From JBDIAG01 sp963835085 (GTDB lineage Bacteria; Actinomycetota; Actinomycetes; Actinomycetales; CAWJMD01), in NCBI GenBank assembly GCA_963835085.1, contig CAWIED010000001.1, positions 124,001 through 188,000 of the forward strand: a stretch of 64,000 nucleotides of DNA, given 5' to 3'. The position numbers were made by a program, and so were the translations under genes. Under the pieces are notes generated by a model. The model was given only the letters and a program-made list of their open reading frames with translations. It was not told the origin of the DNA and did not search any database. Below, piece after piece: positions 60,053 through 64,000 of this stretch (its first letter is position 1; every line of letters begins with the position of its first letter).

Positions 60053-60089
60053 TAGCAGTTGCTACACTTAGTATGTAGCGAATGCTACG
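60053..60089. promoter_or_regulatory. paired TetR operators
   Basis: GTAGCAGTTGCTAC (60053-60066) and GTAGCGAATGCTAC (60076-60089) share the half sites GTAGC/GCTAC, with centres 23 bases apart (about two DNA turns). Both lie between the TetR gene and the SMR pump gene. Confidence 0.75.
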
Positions 60090-60184
60090 GCTGGGCGAGG
60101 CCTGTCACACCAGGCACCCAGCCCTCAAGCGCCGGTCATCAAGCGCAGTCACCACTCGCACCGGCCATCGCGAGGAGAAGTCCC

Positions 60185-60523
60185 ATGTTCGTCTCATCCG
60201 TCCTCTTGGTACTGGCCATCGTCATCGAGGTCGCCGCCACGGCGGTGCTGCCCCGCGCCGCGGGCTTCACGCATCCAGGCTGGACCGGGGTGGTCATCGG
60301 CGGATATGTCGCCTCCACCTGGTTGCTGTCGATCGTCGTGCGATCCATCTCCGTCTCGGCGGCGTATGCGATCTGGGCCGGGGCGGGCACTGCCCTGGTT
60401 GCAATCATCGGCGTGCTGTTCATGGGCGAGCGCCTCGATCTGCTCAAGGTCATTGCCCTGGTCGCCATCATCGGCGGTATCGTCGTCCTGAACCTTTCGG
60501 GGGGCGCAGGGCACTCGGCGTGA
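60185..60523 (+). CDS. small multidrug resistance (SMR) efflux protein
   Basis: A 112-aa protein with four transmembrane helices. The conserved membrane glutamate is in VLAIVIEVAATAVLPRAAGF (Glu15). Other SMR features are the VRSISVSAAYAIWAGAGTAL helix and a C-terminal LNLSGG. It works as a dimer exchanging protons for cationic compounds such as quaternary ammonium. ATG 60185 follows GAGGAGAAG. The neighbouring TetR gene and operators indicate induction by substrate. Confidence 0.92.
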   Translation: MFVSSVLLVLAIVIEVAATAVLPRAAGFTHPGWTGVVIGGYVASTWLLSIVVRSISVSAAYAIWAGAGTALVAIIGVLFMGERLDLLKVIALVAIIGGIVVLNLSGGAGHSA

Positions 60524-60627
60524 GCTTGGTGTCTATAGGTGGCTCGCGAGAGGCTGGCGCCACGTTGTCGGCATGTGACCGCGTTCACCATCCACTCGCT
60601 TGACATGCCAAGCATGCGCATGATGTA

Positions 60628-60646
60628 GTTATCTCAGTCGGATAAC
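60628..60646. promoter_or_regulatory. inverted repeat before the phasin-like gene
   Basis: GTTATC-N7-GATAAC lies 48 bases before the start codon, downstream of a TTGACA element at 60600. It could be an operator over or just after the promoter; the -10 box is not clear. Confidence 0.4.
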
Positions 60647-60693
60647 GCAAGATCGTCCGAGACCACAAACATCCAATACCGAGGAGGCACACA

Positions 60694-60981
60694 ATGTCGC
60701 AGTTCGTCGAGCTCGCCAGCAAGGTCCAGGAGCAGCAGATCGCCGCTGTCAAGCAGTCGCAGGAAGCGTTCCTGAAGATGGTGGAGTCGTTCGCCGCCAA
60801 CACCCCCGCCACCCCCGACGTTGAGGTGCCGGAGCAGGTTCAGGAGGCTCTCAAGCCCGCGTACGAGTTCTTCGGTACCCCCGAAGAGGTTCAGAACTAC
60901 CTCGTGCAGGCCACCGAGACCTGGACCAAGATCGGCCAGGACTTCCAGAACGCCGTCGTCGCTCAGCTCAAGAAGGCCTGA
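60694..60981 (+). CDS. phasin-like small protein
   Basis: A 95-aa Ala/Gln/Val-rich protein without cysteine or membrane helices. It has two amphipathic helical stretches (FVELASKVQEQQIAAVKQSQ and LVQATETWTKIGQDFQNAVV) joined by a Pro-rich loop (NTPATPDVEVPEQV). This resembles small granule-associated phasins, which coat polyhydroxyalkanoate inclusions; the phbB gene at 1241 supports PHA metabolism. The RBS GAGGAGG is excellent and a strong terminator follows, as for a highly expressed single gene. Other helical structural proteins cannot be excluded. Confidence 0.65.
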   Translation: MSQFVELASKVQEQQIAAVKQSQEAFLKMVESFAANTPATPDVEVPEQVQEALKPAYEFFGTPEEVQNYLVQATETWTKIGQDFQNAVVAQLKKA

Positions 60982-61030
60982 GCTTCGCCTACTTCACGCC
61001 TCGGGTGAGACTCTCACCCGCCGTGAACGA

Positions 61031-61062
61031 AAGGGGCCGACCAATCATGGTCGGCCCCTTTT
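61031..61062 (+). terminator. rho-independent terminator after the phasin-like gene
   Basis: A perfect 13-bp stem, AAGGGGCCGACCA / TGGTCGGCCCCTT, with a 4-base loop and a TTTT tail. It also lies just past the 3' end of the convergent ROK gene. Confidence 0.92.
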
Positions 61063-61070
61063 GTGTGCGC

Positions 61071-62261
61071 TCAGCCCAGTATCGAGTTCACCAGATCCTC
61101 GAAGGCAAGCTCGGCGGCGCCACGCAGCGGAGCATCGGGCAATGCCCCGGGCAGGAGTTGCACAGGGGACATGTCATTCGAGACCGCCCGTCGGTCGATC
61201 ACCTCGCGCAGCCGCGGTTCGGCCACGCGCAACACCTCTCGCAGGTGACCGTCGAGCACTACGACCCGCGGATTGAGCAGGTTCACGAGATTGGCAATGG
61301 CCTGGCCGAGCCAGTCGGCCACCTCGTCCAGCACCCGTCGCGCCGGGTCACGGCCGGCTGCTGCCTGGTCGAAGAGGGTTGTGAGGTCAGTGCTGGGAAG
61401 TCCGGCGCGGGCGGCCCTGCGCAGGATGGCCGATGCGGAGGCGTACTCCTCCAGGCAGCCACGACTGCCGCAGTGACACAACGGACCCTCCGGATTGAGC
61501 ACCATGTGCCCGATCTCACCGGCATAGCCGAGGTAGCCGCTCAGCGGGGCCCCGTTGGCCACCAGGCCCCCGCCGATGCCGACTCGGCCGAGCACGCAGA
61601 CCACATGGTCGAAACCCACTGCGGAACCCCGGCGAATCTCGGCCAGCGCGGCCAGGTCGGCATCGTTGCCGATCCGCACCGGAAGTCCCAGGGCAGTCCC
61701 CACCTGCTCGCCTAGGGAAACCCCGCGCCAGCCGAGGTTGGGCGCATGGGCGACGAAGCCGTCACCGCTGCGGACCATCGCGGGCACGCTCACTCCGATG
61801 GCTGCCTGCCGCACCCCGGCCAATTCCTTGCCCAGCGACGCAGCCTCCACGGCGATGCGACCCACTACCTGGGCCGGTGAACTACTGGCTCTGGTCAGCC
61901 GCCAACTGCGACGGGCCAGCACGTCGCCCCCCAGCCCGATGGCGGCCATGGTCACAGCGTCGGCGTCGATGTCGGCGGCCAGCACGCAGACCGAACGCGG
62001 GCGCGGCATCACCACGAAGCCGGGCCGCCCTGCTCGACGCGCCGCAAGACCGGAACTGACGGGCGAGGTGAACTCGTCGACCACTCCGCGGTCGGACAGC
62101 TCGCTCACCAGAGCGCCGATGGTGCTGCGATTGAGGCCGGTGACCTGCACCAGCTCGGCGCGCGTGAGCCGGCAACGGCTGTGCACGTGGCGCAGAACCA
62201 ACTCCAGATTGTGACGCCGGATCTGCTCCGGCCGGGCGGCCGATTCCCGCTTGACGGCCAT
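61071..62261 (-). CDS. ROK-family transcriptional regulator
   Basis: A 396-aa repressor of NagC/XylR type. The N-terminal HTH (RAELVQVTGLNRSTIGALVS) precedes a ROK domain with the zinc motif CHCGSRGCLEEY (about residues 260-271). The sugar-kinase aspartate region reads AADIDADAVTMAAIGLGG, so kinase activity is unlikely and it should work as a sugar-responsive repressor. ATG 62261 lies 2 bases after the permease stop, so it is the last gene of the sugar ABC operon that enters from the right. Confidence 0.9.
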   Translation of the reverse strand: MAVKRESAARPEQIRRHNLELVLRHVHSRCRLTRAELVQVTGLNRSTIGALVSELSDRGVVDEFTSPVSSGLAARRAGRPGFVVMPRPRSVCVLAADIDADAVTMAAIGLGGDVLARRSWRLTRASSSPAQVVGRIAVEAASLGKELAGVRQAAIGVSVPAMVRSGDGFVAHAPNLGWRGVSLGEQVGTALGLPVRIGNDADLAALAEIRRGSAVGFDHVVCVLGRVGIGGGLVANGAPLSGYLGYAGEIGHMVLNPEGPLCHCGSRGCLEEYASASAILRRAARAGLPSTDLTTLFDQAAAGRDPARRVLDEVADWLGQAIANLVNLLNPRVVVLDGHLREVLRVAEPRLREVIDRRAVSNDMSPVQLLPGALPDAPLRGAAELAFEDLVNSILG

Positions 62262-62263
62262 GG

Positions 62264-63598
62264 TCAACCGAGCCCGGTTGCTCCGGCGCGACGGCGGGAC
62301 AGGGCGTCGACGGTGGCGGCCAGCGTCAGCACGGCACCCGTCACGATCGCTTGGTACGCGGCATTGTTGCTGCCTTGCAACAGGTCTGACATTCCGTTGA
62401 TGATGACGGCCACCACCGCGCCGCCGATCACGGCGTCGGTGATCTTGCCCTTGCCGCCGAACAGGCTGGTGCCGCCGACCACAGCTGCGCCCACCGCCAG
62501 CAGCAGGGTGTTGCCACCGCCCTGACCGTTGTTGACGCCGGTCTGTGAGGCCAGCACGATGCCGGAGATCATTGCCAGACACGAGCAGATCACGAACACC
62601 GAGATCCGGATCGCGTCTACCCGGATGCCAGCCCGTCGAGCTGCCTCGTCGTTGCCGCCGACGGCGTAGACGTGCCGCCCGTACCGGGTGCGGGTGAGTA
62701 CGAAGGTGAGCACCACCACCAGCACCGCGATCACCGGGACGATCCACGGCACGCCCTCCAGCGGCGCCGCCTCGACCTTCACGAGGTGACCGTTGACGGC
62801 CTGGATCGACGAGCCGCCCAGCGACCGGTTCAGGTTGAGCAGATAGGTGGCCACGATGGTGAGCACCGCGACGACGGCCACCTTGAGGGTGACCGCGGCC
62901 ATCGGTTCGGTGACCAGGCCGCGCGACCTACGTGCGCGGATGCCGTTCAACTGCGCGGCGGCATAGCCCAGCACGATGAGAATCGCCATCGCCCAGCCGA
63001 GCGCCACCGGCATCGGTTTGTTCTCCAACGCGTTCAGCACGTCGCTCTGCAGGCTGAGGTTGCCCTGGGTGCCGGCGCTGTTGACGACGAGAATCACCAC
63101 GCCCTGCAACCCGAGGAACAACGCCAAAGTCACCACGAACGACGGCACCCGGACCTTGGCGCGCATCCAGCCGATGAACAGTCCGATCACCACACCGACG
63201 GCCAGCGCGGCCAACACTGCGACCGGCCAGGGGATCTTGTTGAACAGCAGCACCGCCGCCACCGCGCCGCCGACCCCCGAGGTCGTGCCGGCGGACAGGT
63301 CGATCTCACCGAGCAACAGCACGAAGACCAGGCCCATCGCGAGCAGCACGCCGGGGGCGGCCTGGGTGATCAGGCTGGCGAAGTTGCTCAAGGAGAAGAA
63401 TCCCTCCTCGGCCACGGAGAACACCAGTACCAGCACGATCAGAGCGGCGACGGCCGGCAGAGATCCCATGTCGCCACCGCGGATCCGGCTGACATAGGTG
63501 CGCAGGTAGCCGCCCAGGTCGGTGTCCAACGGCACCGTGCTGGCCGCGGCGGGCAGGTCGGCAGGCAGATCGGCCGACGTGGACGTGTCGATGCTCAT
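62264..63598 (-). CDS. sugar ABC transporter permease (XylH/RbsC type)
   Basis: A 444-aa permease with about ten or more helices, longer than RbsC and like XylH. An N-terminal cytoplasmic stretch is followed by FSLSNFASLITQAAPGVLLA, VLLLGEIDLSAGTTSGVGGA and the late YAVGGNDEAARRAGIRVDAI block, and GAAVVGGTSLFGGKGKITDA near the end. The family imports monosaccharides such as xylose, ribose or inositol; which one is not visible. It overlaps the ATPase gene by 4 bases. Confidence 0.9.
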   Translation of the reverse strand: MSIDTSTSADLPADLPAAASTVPLDTDLGGYLRTYVSRIRGGDMGSLPAVAALIVLVLVFSVAEEGFFSLSNFASLITQAAPGVLLAMGLVFVLLLGEIDLSAGTTSGVGGAVAAVLLFNKIPWPVAVLAALAVGVVIGLFIGWMRAKVRVPSFVVTLALFLGLQGVVILVVNSAGTQGNLSLQSDVLNALENKPMPVALGWAMAILIVLGYAAAQLNGIRARRSRGLVTEPMAAVTLKVAVVAVLTIVATYLLNLNRSLGGSSIQAVNGHLVKVEAAPLEGVPWIVPVIAVLVVVLTFVLTRTRYGRHVYAVGGNDEAARRAGIRVDAIRISVFVICSCLAMISGIVLASQTGVNNGQGGGNTLLLAVGAAVVGGTSLFGGKGKITDAVIGGAVVAVIINGMSDLLQGSNNAAYQAIVTGAVLTLAATVDALSRRRAGATGLG

Positions 63599-64000
63599 GA
63601 TGCAACTCCGGTGGAGCTCGATCCTGATGTAGCGCCCGAGTCGGGGGATGCGGCGACGCGGGCCGGTTCGGGTGGCAGGCCGATGTCACCCGTCCGCCCG
63701 GAGGTGATCAGCTCCACCACCTGGGCGGTGCTCACCTCCGAGGCGTTGACGATGGCGGCCATCTGGCCGAGGTAGAGCGCGGCGATCTTGTCCGCCACCT
63801 GTTTGACGTCGTTCATGTTGTGCGAGATGAGGATGACCGCGACACCCTGATCGGCCAGCCGGCGCACCAGGTCGAGCACCTGGGCGGTCTGTGCCACGCC
63901 GAGTGCGGCGGTCGGTTCGTCGAGGATGACGAGCTTGGACTTCCACAGTGCGGCCTTGGCGATCGCCACCGTCTGGCGCTGGCCACCCGACAGGCTCGAG
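63595..64000 (-). CDS. sugar ABC transporter ATP-binding protein (partial)
   Basis: The C-terminal 134 codons of an ATPase that continues beyond the right edge. The signature LSGGQRQTVAIAKAAL, Walker B KLVILDEPTAALG, the switch histidine in VILISHNMNDV and the QVADKIAALYLG strand mark a sugar-importer ATPase of the XylG/MglA type. Only the second half, or less, of the protein is present. The stop overlaps the permease start (ATGA). Confidence 0.9.
   Translation of the reverse strand, partial: SSLSGGQRQTVAIAKAALWKSKLVILDEPTAALGVAQTAQVLDLVRRLADQGVAVILISHNMNDVKQVADKIAALYLGQMAAIVNASEVSTAQVVELITSGRTGDIGLPPEPARVAASPDSGATSGSSSTGVAS

Noticed and set aside
60059..60184. 42-codon N-terminal extension of the SMR pump
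   Set aside because: It covers the TetR operators and lacks an RBS. SMR proteins start directly with the first helix, as at ATG 60185.

Overview
The window is high-GC DNA with GTG and TTG starts, DtxR/IdeR-type iron boxes, a DUF3263 gene, an RmlC-RmlD fusion and many 4-base stop/start overlaps. This points to a high-GC Gram-positive actinobacterium. A polyhydroxyalkanoate (PHA) reductase and a phasin-like protein would suit a Propionibacteriales-type genome such as Microlunatus, but the genus cannot be fixed from this sequence. No rRNA, tRNA, CRISPR array, transposase or prophage was seen.

Left part (1-19.7 kb). Mostly housekeeping and metabolism: the start of a urease operon (minus strand), an iron-regulated siderophore-interacting flavoprotein, acetoacetyl-CoA reductase, a GH31 glycosidase, a large helicase-like protein whose ATPase motifs look dead, and a ThrE-type exporter. 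From 10.9 to 14.3 kb several genes are damaged: a frameshifted methyltransferase abuts a gluconate permease that lacks its N-terminal helix, followed by a strong terminator and two broken small genes. Then come uracil-DNA glycosylase, DUF3263, a LytR_C membrane protein, a CrtI-like oxidoreductase, and a divergent AEC permease/GntR regulator pair.

Middle part (19.6-38.1 kb). A cell-surface polysaccharide locus. It holds the dTDP-L-rhamnose genes (rmlA, rmlB, rmlCD), a secreted beta-helix protein, a lipoprotein, a secreted beta-propeller, a Wzx flippase, an O-antigen ligase/polymerase, a Wzz-like protein, a FemAB-like acyltransferase, a CDP-alcohol phosphatidyltransferase, a TagD-like cytidylyltransferase and two GT4 glycosyltransferases (one DUF1972, rhamnosyltransferase-like). 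These supply rhamnose, assemble and export a glycan, and may decorate it with glycerol phosphate. A minus-strand gabD, small membrane protein and HTTM operon follows (38-41.1 kb).

Right part (41.3-59.4 kb). The most unusual region is a nine-gene plus-strand operon: a membrane protein, a secreted vWA protein with one C-terminal transmembrane helix, a 1157-aa tubulin/FtsZ-like GTPase, an 883-aa two-helix membrane protein, a 917-aa FN3-like protein, an 861-aa GAP1-type protein, a cytosolic vWA protein, a zinc-ribbon P-loop GTPase and a degenerate TerD protein. It looks like an elaborated actinobacterial version of the predicted FtsZ-like/vWA/GTPase membrane-remodelling system. After it come TetR, an SMR efflux pump, a phasin-like protein, and a sugar ABC transporter with a ROK regulator running off the right edge.

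Repeats. Two families of short palindromic elements (three copies of about 90 bp, two copies of 61 bp) sit at gene 3' ends, four of the five between convergent genes. In addition, 15- or 18-bp minisatellites recur about nine times, both between genes and in frame inside genes.
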